From positions 1,224 to 61,263 of the forward strand of contig DPHR01000168.1 in NCBI GenBank assembly GCA_003522945.1: 60,040 nucleotides of DNA, given 5' to 3'. The position numbers were made by a program, and so were the translations under genes. Position 1 is the first letter of the stretch, and each line of letters starts with the position of its first letter. The notes beneath the pieces are model-generated. The model was not told the origin of the DNA, did not search any database, and worked only from the letters and a program-made list of their open reading frames with translations. Source of the DNA: Clostridiales bacterium. GTDB lineage: Bacteria; Bacillota; Clostridia; Oscillospirales; Oscillospiraceae. This document shows positions 26,362 through 34,460 of this stretch, one piece after another.

Positions 26362-29006
26362 AACGATGGATCGCAGCGCTGCTGAGCGCGGTGCTGCTTC
26401 TTTCCGTGTCCGGCGTGGCACTCGCCGCCGACCCGGATACCGTTGAGATATCCTCTGCCGAGGATCTCGCGGAGCTTTCCGCGCTGTGCACGTCGGACGC
26501 TTGGTCGGAAGGGAAGACGATCGTGCTCGCGCGCGACATCAGTCTCACCGGCTGCGATTTTTCGCCCATCCCGCTGCTGGCCGGAACGTTTGACGGCCGC
26601 GGCCACAGCATACTCGGCATATCCCTTGACGGCGACGCCTCAACACAGGGACTTTTCCGTATGGTGCTGAAAACCGGCGTCGTGAAAAATCTCACGGTCT
26701 CCGGCACCCTCCGCGCGACAGGAAACGGCGAAAACATCGGCGGTATCGCCGGGGTGAACTACGGAGCGATCGAAAATTGCCGCTTTGACGGGGATATTCT
26801 CGCGCAGGCTGCGGCGGGCGGCATCATCGGGCTGAACCAAGAGGGCGCTCTCGTGAGCGAGTGTAAAACTTCCGGCTCCATTTCGGCCTACCACCGCGCC
26901 GGCGGCATCGCGGGCGAGAACCGCGGCGTGCTCAGCGAGTGCGAAAACCGCATGAGCGTTAATACGGATTATATCGCAGTCGAGAAGCCCGACCAGAAAA
27001 AATCGTTTGATATTTCCACGCTTACCCTGAACGAGGAAACCATCATTGATATCACGGATCTCGGCGGTATCGCCGGGCTGAATACCTCCGTTATCAAGTA
27101 CTGCGACAACTACGGCGACGTGGGATACCCCCACACGGGTTATAACGTCGGCGGCATTGCCGGACGCCAGAGCGGCCGCATCCTTGGCTGCACAAACGCC
27201 GGAGAGGTCACCGCACGCAAGGACGTCGGCGGCATCGTCGGGCAGGTGGAGCCGTATACCTCGTGGAACGTTACCGGCACAGGTCTCGGCGAAGTGCAGT
27301 CCCAGCTTTACCGGCTGGAGAGTCTGCTGCGCACTACGCTCGGCGATTTCGGTGATTCGCAGGCCGAAGCCAGTGCGCTGATGCAGCAGATCCTTGAGCT
27401 GCTCGGAAACTGCAGCGATATCATCGGCGGAATGTATCCCGACATTCCGTGGCCGACACCCGGCGGCGACGGCGGCAGCGATACCGGAGATGCCGGCGGG
27501 GGGAGCGACAACGGAGACGCCGGCAACGGCGATGACACCACCGGCGAATGGATCGATCCGGGCAGCGGCTCAATGGACGATCTCTCCGATAATCTTCAGC
27601 AGATCGTACGTCTTCTCGGCCAGATGACGGACGTCTTTACGAGCGACGCCGTGATCGAGGATATGCAGAACGTCCTCTCCCAGCTCATGAACGTCTCTTC
27701 GGCGATCATGAGCATGGCGTACAGTCTCGGCAATGCCTCGGTTCAGCTTGAGGACATTTCTGACACCGACGATGACGATGAAGCGCTCTGCCTCATCGCG
27801 CAGTGTGCCAATACGGCGTCCATCACTGCCGATACGAATGTCGGCGGCATCGCGGGAAACGTGTCGCTCGATATCTCCTTTGACCGAGAGGATCAGCTCA
27901 ACATTTCCTCCACGCTGGTTGGCAGCGGGAAATATGAGATTTTTGCGCGCATTTCGTCCTGCGAAAACAGCGCTTCCGTCGCGGCCTCCAAGTCCTGCGC
28001 CGGCGGTATCGCCGGACGAATGGATTACGGTCTCGCGGTCGGCTGCTCCGCGCTCGGTGAGGTGACAACGGCGGAGGAGTATGCCGGAGGCATCGTCGGA
28101 CACAGCTCTGCCGCCGTGAGGAATTGCCGCGCGCGCGTCAATCTCTCGGGCAAACGGTATGTCGGCGGCATTGCCGGGCTCGGCAAGGACATCTCCTCGT
28201 GCAGCGTCATGCCGCACTTTGAGAATCGCGCGGAGCTCTGCGGCTCCGTGGCGGGCTATGCCGACGGTACGATCGCCGAAAATCTCTATTCCGACTCCAC
28301 GGTCGGCGGTGTGGACGGCTTCAGCTTCACCGGTCAGTCGGACTATATGGACTATGAGGATTTTGCGGCCCTTCCGGACACGCCGGACTTTTTCCGCAGC
28401 ATCGGAGTGACGTTTGTAAAGGACGGCGTGACGGTGGAGACGGTCGAAGTGCCCTTCGGCGGCAGGATCGCCTCGGTCCCCTCGGTCGCGGACGAGGACG
28501 GAATGTACTGGCAGTGGAACGACTTTGATCCCAACGAGGCCGTATACTTCAGCCGGACCGTCGAGGGGGAGTATATCCGGCCGGTCACAACGATCTCGAC
28601 CGGCGAGGACGAGCCGCTGTTCCTTGCGGAGGGCACTTTCCGCGACGGGCAGACGCTGCTTGCTGTGCCCTTTGTGCCGGATGCGGAAACGCTCGGCATC
28701 GATGCGGCGTCCATTCTCGCGGCATACACGGTGCGCGTTTCCGGCTATTCCGAGCCCCTCACCGTGCGCATGCTTACCTCGGCGTCCGGGAGTCTCTATA
28801 CGCTCTCGGAAGGCACGCTCACGCCGCTTTCGTTCACCCGAGACGGCAGCTATATTGTTTTCCGGCTGGACAACGGCGCATCGATCGTGTACCTTGCGCA
28901 GGAAACCTCCCGTACCGGCTGGATCATTGGCGGCATTGCGGGCGGCGCTGCAGCCGCTGCGGCGGTCGTCCTGATCATCGTGCGAAAAAGAAGAAAAAAG
29001 ACTTAA
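26358..29006 (+). CDS. GLUG-repeat cell-surface protein with C-terminal membrane anchor
   Basis: An 882-residue secreted protein: signal peptide (residues 1-23, ending ALA), then many GLUG-type repeats (GGIAG...N.G.I..C.N.G.V) that usually form beta-helical surface structures. A Gly/Asp-rich insert lies near residues 370-400. A final transmembrane helix (about 857-877) is followed by RKRRKK as stop-transfer, rather than an LPXTG signal. Function unknown; adhesion or surface scaffolding is typical for this repeat. It starts inside the stop of the MMPL gene. Confidence 0.8.
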   Translation: MKRWIAALLSAVLLLSVSGVALAADPDTVEISSAEDLAELSALCTSDAWSEGKTIVLARDISLTGCDFSPIPLLAGTFDGRGHSILGISLDGDASTQGLFRMVLKTGVVKNLTVSGTLRATGNGENIGGIAGVNYGAIENCRFDGDILAQAAAGGIIGLNQEGALVSECKTSGSISAYHRAGGIAGENRGVLSECENRMSVNTDYIAVEKPDQKKSFDISTLTLNEETIIDITDLGGIAGLNTSVIKYCDNYGDVGYPHTGYNVGGIAGRQSGRILGCTNAGEVTARKDVGGIVGQVEPYTSWNVTGTGLGEVQSQLYRLESLLRTTLGDFGDSQAEASALMQQILELLGNCSDIIGGMYPDIPWPTPGGDGGSDTGDAGGGSDNGDAGNGDDTTGEWIDPGSGSMDDLSDNLQQIVRLLGQMTDVFTSDAVIEDMQNVLSQLMNVSSAIMSMAYSLGNASVQLEDISDTDDDDEALCLIAQCANTASITADTNVGGIAGNVSLDISFDREDQLNISSTLVGSGKYEIFARISSCENSASVAASKSCAGGIAGRMDYGLAVGCSALGEVTTAEEYAGGIVGHSSAAVRNCRARVNLSGKRYVGGIAGLGKDISSCSVMPHFENRAELCGSVAGYADGTIAENLYSDSTVGGVDGFSFTGQSDYMDYEDFAALPDTPDFFRSIGVTFVKDGVTVETVEVPFGGRIASVPSVADEDGMYWQWNDFDPNEAVYFSRTVEGEYIRPVTTISTGEDEPLFLAEGTFRDGQTLLAVPFVPDAETLGIDAASILAAYTVRVSGYSEPLTVRMLTSASGSLYTLSEGTLTPLSFTRDGSYIVFRLDNGASIVYLAQETSRTGWIIGGIAGGAAAAAAVVLIIVRKRRKKT

Positions 29007-29013
29007 CAAGTTC

Positions 29014-29042
29014 TTGACGAATTCTTTATTTCCCTGTATGCT
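29014..29042 (+). promoter_or_regulatory. Promoter for the DUF1622 gene
   Basis: TTGACG (29014-29019), a 17-base spacer and TATGCT (29037-29042), about 75 bases before the start codon. Confidence 0.6.
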
Positions 29043-29054
29043 TTATATGTATTC

Positions 29055-29090
29055 TCTCCGGCGGTACGTCCGCACAATCCGCCGGGGAGA
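29055..29090 (+). other. GC hairpin in the leader or gene-end gap
   Basis: TCTCCGGCGG pairs with CCGCCGGGGAGA, leaving a 2-base bulge and a 14-base loop. It sits between the promoter at 29014 and the DUF1622 start, so it could be a leader structure or a weak terminator of the GLUG gene. No riboswitch class is recognised. Confidence 0.4.
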
Positions 29091-29116
29091 CGTATTTTGT
29101 AAAGCAGAAAGGTGAA

Positions 29117-29473
29117 ATGAGAGTGGAATTACTTCATTGGGCGGAGAGTGTATTAAAGTACCTTGTGCAGTTCGGGATCATTCTTCTGGAGGGAACGGGA
29201 GCGGTCATTCTCCTGTTTTCCGGCGCGAAGAGCGTTGTCCGACTTTGTAAAAATCAGCCGCATGCACGGCTCTCCATGGCGCAGGGCATTGCGCTCGCGC
29301 TGTGCTTCAAGCTCGGCGGCGAGGTGCTGCGCACGGTGATCGTACGTGAGTGGAGCGAACTTCTCGTGCTCGGTGCGATCATTTTCCTCCACGCGGCTAT
29401 GAGCATCCTCATCCATTGGGAGATCAAGATGGAGGAGAAGCGCCTGTCCGCCATGAGCGACCTTACCGACTGA
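29117..29473 (+). CDS. DUF1622 family membrane protein
   Basis: A 118-residue protein with three predicted transmembrane helices (about residues 14-36, 53-72, 80-98) matching the DUF1622 family: a start like WAESVLKYLVQFGIILLEG, then GIALALCFKLGGEVLRTVIV. Function unknown. The ATG at 29117 is close to AAAGG; a GTG two codons later has better spacing. It has its own promoter and terminator. Confidence 0.8.
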   Translation: MRVELLHWAESVLKYLVQFGIILLEGTGAVILLFSGAKSVVRLCKNQPHARLSMAQGIALALCFKLGGEVLRTVIVREWSELLVLGAIIFLHAAMSILIHWEIKMEEKRLSAMSDLTD

Positions 29474-29488
29474 TACATCAAATTAAAG

Positions 29489-29524
29489 AAGCTTCGTGGT
29501 TATAAAAATCACGAAGCTTTTTTG
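29489..29524 (+). terminator. Terminator after the DUF1622 gene
   Basis: AAGCTTCGTG (29489-29498) pairs with CACGAAGCTT (29510-29519) across an 11-base loop, followed by six T. Confidence 0.85.
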
Positions 29525-29574
29525 TAGCCTTATTTTTGTGATGCACAAAAGCAGGTCTTTGTCCAAACAAGCTC

Positions 29575-29603
29575 TTGAAAATCTCCGCACTGTCAGGTAA
29601 AAT
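29575..29603 (+). promoter_or_regulatory. Promoter for the glycine-repeat protein
   Basis: TTGAAA (29575-29580), a 17-base spacer and TAAAAT (29598-29603), 64 bases before the ATG. Confidence 0.7.
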
Positions 29604-29667
29604 TATGTGTATAAGCACTAAAAGGAATCAAGGCGATCAACCAGAACAAAGAAGGAGGCTTTTGCAC

Positions 29668-31218
29668 ATGAAGGGAAAGAAAATCGTATCAACGCTCCTT
29701 GTGCTGCTTCTTGCCAGCCTGCCCGTGTCGGCGCTGGCGGCGGAGTGGGACATCGGCAAGGGCGACATCACCGTAAACGCCGGAAGCGGCGGGCAGACGG
29801 TCACCCAGGGGTCGCAGGTCGATGTTCCGGACAGCGCCCCCGTCATTACGGGAAGCTCCACGGAAAACACCCTCACCATCAACGCGGAGAAGGATCAGAC
29901 CGCAAATGTCACCCTCTCCGATGTGAACATCGACGTGAGCAGTGAGGGCAAGGCCGCCGTTACCACCACCGGCGAGGGCAATGTCAGCATCGAGCTGAAC
30001 GGCGACAACACGCTCAAGAGCGGTAAGGGTCATGCCGGCCTTGAAAAGAAAAACGGCGGCAAGCTGACCATTGCGGACGAGGACAAAAACGGCAAGCTGA
30101 CCGCCGAGGGCGGCAAATACGGCGCGGGCATAGGCGGCGGCGATCAGGGAGCTGGCAGCGGCATCACCATCACCGGCGGCGAGATCAAGGCCACCGGCGG
30201 CCAATACGGTGCCGGCATCGGCGGCGGCAAGGGAGATGGCAGCGACATCACCATCTCCGGCGGCGAAGTCAATGCCACCGGCGGAACAAGCGGCGCAGGC
30301 ATCGGCGGCGGCTACAATGGAAATGGCAGCGACATCACCATCACCGACGGCGAGGTCAATGCCACCGGTGGCAAGTACGGCGCAGGCATCGGCGGCGGCG
30401 AATACGGCATCGGCAAGGACATTATCATCACCGGTGGCGAGGTCAATGCCACCGGCGGCAGATTCAGCGCAGGCATCGGCGGCGGATCTCGCGGCACTGG
30501 CAGCGACATCACCATCTCCGGCGGCGAGGTCAATGCCAGCGGCGGCGTAAACGGCGCAGGCATCGGCGGCGGTCTGCGGAGTAAAGGAAAAGACATCACC
30601 GTTTCCGGTGACACGAAGCTGAAGGTGCAGGGCGGCGATGAAGACCATTATGACGGAGCGGGAGCAGGCATCGGCGACGGCGGCAGCAATGCGTACGGAA
30701 CCAAGATACTCGGCGCAGAGGTGGAGCCGGATACCTCCGGTCTGACTACGAACGGAAGCATAGCGTATTACGCCCCTGGTGCGGACATGGAGAATGATAA
30801 GCCGACAAGTATCACGTTCGGAACGTCTTCCCAGCCGGAGAAGCCCATCGAGCCCGCCGTGCCTGAGCAGCCAGAGGCGGAGCGCGGCATGGATGCACCC
30901 CTCTACCGCGTGACCGACAAGGACGGCAGGGACATTGTCTACATGGCAGAGCGTAAAGACGGCGTGCTGACCGTCAACGTTGACGAGGACTTCGCCATCC
31001 TCACGGGCAGACTCAGCGGCATCCGCACCCTCAAGGTACAGGGCGTGGAGAAAATCATTTTTGTCACCAAGGGCGCAGCGTCAGTGTTCCTGCTCTCTGA
31101 TCTGTTGGAAAAGGGCGAAAGCGGAGATACCTACAAGCTCACCCACGACGGCAAGTCCGTCACGTTCACGCTCGGCAAAAAAATGACCGACGTGAGCGCC
31201 ATTCTCACCAAGCTGTAA
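29668..31218 (+). CDS. Secreted protein with glycine-rich (GAGIGGG) repeats
   Basis: A 516-residue secreted protein. The signal peptide covers residues 1-25 (ending SALAA). A carbohydrate-binding-like N-terminal part (TLTINAEKDQTANVTLSDVN) precedes six tandem repeats, then a PEKPIEPAVPEQPEAE linker and a C-terminal domain of about 120 residues. Strong AAGGAGG before the ATG decides the start. There is no LPXTG motif or C-terminal transmembrane helix, so it is released or held non-covalently. Function unknown. The repeats also produce long false reading frames on the minus strand. Confidence 0.8.
   Translation: MKGKKIVSTLLVLLLASLPVSALAAEWDIGKGDITVNAGSGGQTVTQGSQVDVPDSAPVITGSSTENTLTINAEKDQTANVTLSDVNIDVSSEGKAAVTTTGEGNVSIELNGDNTLKSGKGHAGLEKKNGGKLTIADEDKNGKLTAEGGKYGAGIGGGDQGAGSGITITGGEIKATGGQYGAGIGGGKGDGSDITISGGEVNATGGTSGAGIGGGYNGNGSDITITDGEVNATGGKYGAGIGGGEYGIGKDIIITGGEVNATGGRFSAGIGGGSRGTGSDITISGGEVNASGGVNGAGIGGGLRSKGKDITVSGDTKLKVQGGDEDHYDGAGAGIGDGGSNAYGTKILGAEVEPDTSGLTTNGSIAYYAPGADMENDKPTSITFGTSSQPEKPIEPAVPEQPEAERGMDAPLYRVTDKDGRDIVYMAERKDGVLTVNVDEDFAILTGRLSGIRTLKVQGVEKIIFVTKGAASVFLLSDLLEKGESGDTYKLTHDGKSVTFTLGKKMTDVSAILTKL
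30109..30627 (+). repeat. Six tandem 84-87 bp coding repeats
   Basis: Six in-frame copies of a 28- or 29-codon unit (five of 87 bp, one of 84), each of the form GGxxxAGIGGG-x6-DITISGGEVNAT. Copies 2 to 5 are most alike; the first and last diverge. Confidence 0.9.
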
Positions 31219-31242
31219 GCGATATTTCAAAATCCATACAGG

Positions 31243-31269
31243 CGGGCAGGCACAAGCAGTGTCTGCCCG
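31243..31269 (+). terminator. Hairpin after the glycine-repeat gene
   Basis: CGGGCAGGCAC pairs with GTGTCTGCCCG (one G-U pair) over a 5-base loop, 25 bases after the stop. The T-tract is weak. Confidence 0.5.
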
Positions 31270-31290
31270 TCTTGAGCGTTTCAAATATGC

Positions 31291-31326
31291 AAAAACCAGC
31301 ACCTCCTGACGGAGGTGCTGGTTTTT
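31291..31326. terminator. Strong bidirectional terminator next to tRNA-Leu
   Basis: A perfect 16-bp stem (31291-31306 with 31311-31326) with loop TGAC and A/T runs on both sides. It abuts the tRNA-Leu 3' end on the minus strand and also faces the repeat-protein gene. Confidence 0.92.
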
Positions 31327-31411
31327 TGGTGCGGGTAACAGGGGTCGAACCTGCACGTCTCACGACACGAGAACCTAAATCTCGCATGTCTGCCAATTCC
31401 ATCATACCCGC
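31327..31411 (-). tRNA. tRNA-Leu (anticodon UAG)
   Basis: On the minus strand the acceptor arms GCGGGTA and TACCCGC pair, with an encoded CCA at 31327-31329. The anticodon stem CGAGA/TCTCG closes the loop TTTAGGT, giving UAG. The long variable arm (GTCGTGAGAC region) is that of a class II tRNA, and the T-arm GCAGGTTCGACCCCTGT is intact. Total 85 nt. Confidence 0.96.
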
Positions 31412-31424
31412 TTATAGCTTTTTG

Positions 31425-31453
31425 ATGATAGCATACGGCGGCGGGTAAGTCAA
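31425..31453 (-). promoter_or_regulatory. tRNA-Leu promoter
   Basis: Minus strand TTGACT (31448-31453), a 17-base spacer and TATCAT (31425-31430), 14 bases before the tRNA 5' end. Confidence 0.8.
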
Positions 31454-31511
31454 ACCCGGTTTTGAAAAATACCGCCGCTTTGCCCTGCGGCGGCGAGAAG
31501 AACAATTCAAA

Positions 31512-31538
31512 ATAATTCGCACCATGGCCGCATAGTCA
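31512..31538 (+). promoter_or_regulatory. Weak SigE-like promoter before spoIIIAA
   Basis: ATA (31512-31514), 16 bases, then CATAGTCA (31531-31538). The spacing fits the SigE pattern ATA-N16-CATA, but the -10 matches only five of eight positions. If used, transcription would start after the ATG at 31538. Confidence 0.3.
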
Positions 31539-32428
31539 TGCAGGGAAGGGAGGCGGTAACCATCTCTGCCTTGGATAATTCCTTGTGGCTGCTGCCGGGG
31601 GAGCTTCGGAATACGCTGCGTCATCTGCCGGAGAATTCAGCCTCAGAAGTTCGTGAAATTCGGCTCCGCCGCGGAAGGCTTCCGGCGATAACTCTGCCGG
31701 ACGGAGAACATCGGCTTCTTGATGCGTCCGCTGTAACGGCGGCCGATCTCGCCCGCGTTCTGGAGCTTGCGAGCGGCGCATCCCCCTATGCGGCGTCGGA
31801 TTGTCTGCGCCGCGGTTTCATTACGGCGGAGGGCGGTGTCCGTGTTGGATTCTGCGGGCGGTTTCCGGGCGGCGAGCGCGGCCTTTGGAATCGGGACGAT
31901 CTCTTTTCCGTGTGTATCCGTATTCCGCGAGAAGTAAAAGGAATCGGGAAGAGATTCTGCGCACGTCCGTTTCCCTGCACATTGATCCTCTCCCCGCCGG
32001 GCGGCGGGAAAACAACGCTGCTGCGTGATATGGTGCGGACGCTCTCCGATGGGGGAATGCGTGTCGGTCTTTGCGACGAGCGCGGAGAGATCGCAGCGCT
32101 GTCTGCCAGCAGCTGCGGATTCGATATCGGAGAGCGGACGGACGTGCTGTCTGACTGCCCAAAGGCGCGCGCGGCCATGATTCTTCTGCGCTGCATGTCG
32201 CCGGAGCTCATCGCAATGGATGAGATATCCGAGCCGGAGGACGCCGTTGCCTGCCGCAGCGCGGCATACTGCGGCGTATCGCTCCTCGCCACGGCGCATG
32301 CCGCGGACGCCGAAGAACTATCCCGCCGAGACGTTTATCAGAGACTGCTGTGCGACAAGGTGTTTTTCCGCGCTATCGTTATCCGCTGTGCCGATGGCTG
32401 CCGGAGCTATGAGGAGGTTATGCTGTGA
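31538..32428 (+). CDS. spoIIIAA: Stage III sporulation protein AA (ATPase)
   Basis: Secretion-type ATPase of the SpoIIIA-SpoIIQ channel, needed for forespore SigG activity. Walker A is SPPGGGKTTLLRD near residue 152; the preceding FRRG-type segment RRGFITAEGGVRVGFCG is typical of SpoIIIAA. The length of up to 296 residues is normal. The start is uncertain: the ATG at 31538 has no Shine-Dalgarno, whereas AAGGGAGG at 31546-31553 is best placed for an ATC at 31562 (or, more distantly, a TTG at 31571). The stop overlaps spoIIIAB as GTGA. Confidence 0.9.
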   Translation: MQGREAVTISALDNSLWLLPGELRNTLRHLPENSASEVREIRLRRGRLPAITLPDGEHRLLDASAVTAADLARVLELASGASPYAASDCLRRGFITAEGGVRVGFCGRFPGGERGLWNRDDLFSVCIRIPREVKGIGKRFCARPFPCTLILSPPGGGKTTLLRDMVRTLSDGGMRVGLCDERGEIAALSASSCGFDIGERTDVLSDCPKARAAMILLRCMSPELIAMDEISEPEDAVACRSAAYCGVSLLATAHAADAEELSRRDVYQRLLCDKVFFRAIVIRCADGCRSYEEVML

Positions 32429-32913
32429 TATCCGCATTTGGGGCGATCCTGCTCATCGCGGCGGGAGGTTACGCCGGTTTCTCCGCGCTGGAACACCTGC
32501 GGACGGCCCTCCGAAGTGCCGAAACGATCCTCGACGCATCACGCGATATGCGAACGGAAATACTCTGTCACCGGACACCCCTTCCGCAGCTGCTGGAGCG
32601 ACTGGGGACGCGGTATCCGCGCCTTTTCCCGGATGCAGAAAACGCTTCCATGCTCGTTCGGGAGTTCTCGTTTCTCTCGGTCTGGACGGCGAGTATTCGC
32701 TGTGCCGCGCTGCCCAAACCGCTGGAAGAGCCGCTTCTTCGGCTGGGGGCGCAGCTCTGCTCCGGCATGGAGCCGGAGCAGGCGCTCGATGCGTTGGACG
32801 CTTCGGTCCGGCTCGTGCGCGATGCGCTGCGCGAAAAGGACCGTGCCGCTGTTCGGCTTTATCCCTCGCTGGGCCTTGCCGCGGGCTGTCTTCTTGCCGT
32901 TCTGCTTCTTTAG
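32425..32913 (+). CDS. spoIIIAB: Stage III sporulation protein AB
   Basis: Membrane component of the SpoIIIA complex, resembling type II secretion F proteins. The 162-residue protein has hydrophobic helices at each end (about residues 4-22 and 145-162) and the family's central LRTALRSAETILDASRDMRTE helix. GTG start overlapping the spoIIIAA stop. Slightly shorter than the Bacillus protein. Confidence 0.88.
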   Translation: MISAFGAILLIAAGGYAGFSALEHLRTALRSAETILDASRDMRTEILCHRTPLPQLLERLGTRYPRLFPDAENASMLVREFSFLSVWTASIRCAALPKPLEEPLLRLGAQLCSGMEPEQALDALDASVRLVRDALREKDRAAVRLYPSLGLAAGCLLAVLLL

Positions 32914-32966
32914 TCTTTACATTTCAGCGGCTTTGTGGCAAACTGTCGGCGGGTGAGAATAGAAAT

Positions 32967-33752
32967 ATGAATAGAAGGATCCTCTTTTTTGATGTGGACG
33001 GGACGATCGTGACATCGGACCACGTCGTTCCCGAAAGCGCGTGTGCCGCGCTGAAAAAAGCGCAGAGCGCAGGACACATCCTCATAATCAACACCGGCCG
33101 TCCGTTCCGGCACATTGAGCCGCAGATCCGCGCTCTCGGCTTTGACGGATACATCTGCTCCATCGGCGGACACATCCTTCTGGATGGGAAAGACCTGCTG
33201 TACCGAACGATCCCGCACACAGAGGCTGTGAAGATCCGCGACACCGGCTATGCGTGCGGCATGGATATGCTGTTTGAATCCGAGCAGGGGGTATGGATGG
33301 ATGAGCGATGCACATCCGCCATCGCGCGGCGCGAATTTGCGTGGCTCAAGAGCATTGGAGTGCCCGCCTTTACCGACACTGCTGTGCCGGACTTTGCTTT
33401 TGACAAGTTTGTCTGCTGGCCGCAGGCGTGCGCCGATCCCGAGCGTTTTGAGCGCGCATTTTCCGACCGGCTTGATTTCATCCGCCGCGAGCATTCCATG
33501 CGCGAGGTCATTTTGAAAGGCCTATCCAAAGCAGGCGGCATGAAAACCGTGATGCAGTACCTCGGCTTTGCTCCCAAGGATTCCTTTGCCTTCGGCGACG
33601 GACCGAACGATCTCCCCATGCTGCGCGAGGCGGGGTCGAGCGTTCTCATGGGCAACGCTCCGCAATTTCTTTGGAAAGAGGCGGACTATGTGACCGCACC
33701 TATCACCCAAGACGGACTCGCTCTGGCGCTGGAGCATTTCGGACTCATTTGA
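32967..33752 (+). CDS. Cof-type HAD phosphatase inserted in the spoIIIA locus
   Basis: HAD-superfamily IIB phosphatase. Motif I is FFDVDGTIV, motif II INTGRPF, the lysine is in ILKGLSKAGGM, and motif IV is FGDGPNDLPML. 261 residues, normal for Cof/YidA-like proteins acting on small phosphorylated metabolites. It interrupts the spoIIIA operon between AB and AC and has its own terminator. The ATG lies 54 bases after spoIIIAB, with only a modest Shine-Dalgarno (GGGTGAGAA). Whether it serves sporulation is unknown. Confidence 0.88.
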   Translation: MNRRILFFDVDGTIVTSDHVVPESACAALKKAQSAGHILIINTGRPFRHIEPQIRALGFDGYICSIGGHILLDGKDLLYRTIPHTEAVKIRDTGYACGMDMLFESEQGVWMDERCTSAIARREFAWLKSIGVPAFTDTAVPDFAFDKFVCWPQACADPERFERAFSDRLDFIRREHSMREVILKGLSKAGGMKTVMQYLGFAPKDSFAFGDGPNDLPMLREAGSSVLMGNAPQFLWKEADYVTAPITQDGLALALEHFGLI

Positions 33753-33778
33753 TACGGCAGGCTGCTATATTGTTATGT

Positions 33779-33807
33779 AAACCTCCGGGACATAGTCCCG
33801 GAGGTTT
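33779..33807 (+). terminator. Terminator after the HAD gene, inside the spoIIIA locus
   Basis: AAACCTCCGGGA pairs with TCCCGGAGGTTT across CATAG, followed by T. It should separate spoIIIAA-AB-HAD from spoIIIAC-AH. Confidence 0.88.
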
Positions 33808-33809
33808 TC

Positions 33810-33838
33810 GCATATACGGTCGCGCGCGCTCATACCTT
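33810..33838 (+). promoter_or_regulatory. SigE-like promoter of spoIIIAC-AH
   Basis: GCATATA (33810-33816) fits the SigE -35 consensus KMATATW at all seven positions. After 14 bases, CATACCTT (33831-33838) matches seven of eight positions of CATACAHT. The spoIIIAC ATG is 34 bases downstream. SigE control is established for spoIIIA in Bacillus. Confidence 0.65.
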
Positions 33839-33871
33839 GACAGTGGACAACCCCGCAAAGGAGAGCGCCCT

Positions 33872-34066
33872 ATGGATGTGGATCTGATATTTAAAATTGC
33901 AGCCGTCGGAATCCTTGTTGCTGTGCTGAACATTCTGCTCACGCGGTCGGGCAGGGAAGATCAGGCGCTTATGACGAGCATCACCGGTCTCGTGGTCGTT
34001 CTGGTGATTGTGGTGCAGGAGATCAGTGAGCTTTTTGATCTGATCCGCGATCTGTTCGGGTTTTAG
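33872..34066 (+). CDS. spoIIIAC: Stage III sporulation protein AC
   Basis: Small two-helix membrane protein of the SpoIIIA channel, 64 residues (Bacillus 68). The start DVDLIFKIAAVGILVAVLN, the RSGREDQ loop and a second helix match the family. AAAGGAGAG precedes the ATG. spoIIIAD follows after seven bases. Confidence 0.93.
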   Translation: MDVDLIFKIAAVGILVAVLNILLTRSGREDQALMTSITGLVVVLVIVVQEISELFDLIRDLFGF

Positions 34067-34073
34067 GGAATGA

Positions 34074-34460
34074 ATGGAAATTGTGATTCGCGCCGCGGCT
34101 GCGGCGGTGATCGGCAGCATTTTGGCGCTGCTGCTTCGCAAATATACGCCGGAGCTGTCGCTCACGGTGACGATTCTCGCAGGGGTGATCATCGTATGGC
34201 TCGCGGCAGCGGTGGCTTCGCGTATTTCCGATCTTCTGCGCGAGATCGCCGAGAAGGGCGGCATCGACGCGGTGTATCTCTCCCCGGTGCTCAAATGCAT
34301 CGGGATCGGGATGATCACGCATCTGGCGGCGCAGGTCTGCCGGGACGCACAGCAGGGGAGCATTGCCTCCGCTGTGGAGCTTTGCGGAACGCTTTGCGCC
34401 TTATATATATCCCTGCCGCTCATCCGCTCGCTCCTCGCCATTGTGGAGCAGCTGCTTTGA
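34074..34460 (+). CDS. spoIIIAD: Stage III sporulation protein AD
   Basis: Integral membrane component of the SpoIIIA channel, 128 residues with three to four hydrophobic helices and the family segment SPVLKCIGIGMITHLAAQVCRDAQQ. Its stop overlaps the spoIIIAE ATG by one base (TGATG). Confidence 0.92.
   Translation: MEIVIRAAAAAVIGSILALLLRKYTPELSLTVTILAGVIIVWLAAAVASRISDLLREIAEKGGIDAVYLSPVLKCIGIGMITHLAAQVCRDAQQGSIASAVELCGTLCALYISLPLIRSLLAIVEQLL

Noticed and set aside
30109..30627. Possible CRISPR array from regular 87-bp periodicity
   Set aside because: The whole unit repeats with no variable spacers, and it is in frame within a secreted protein.
29689..30648. 319-codon minus-strand frame over the glycine repeats
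   Set aside because: Repeat artefact; the plus-strand reading has a signal peptide, Shine-Dalgarno and promoter.
31472..31493. CCGCCGC/GCGGCGG hairpin with T-rich flank on the minus strand
   Set aside because: Looks like a minus-strand terminator, but no minus-strand gene ends there; left unassigned.
31205..31505. Two small minus-strand frames around the tRNA
   Set aside because: They translate tRNA-Leu and its terminator.
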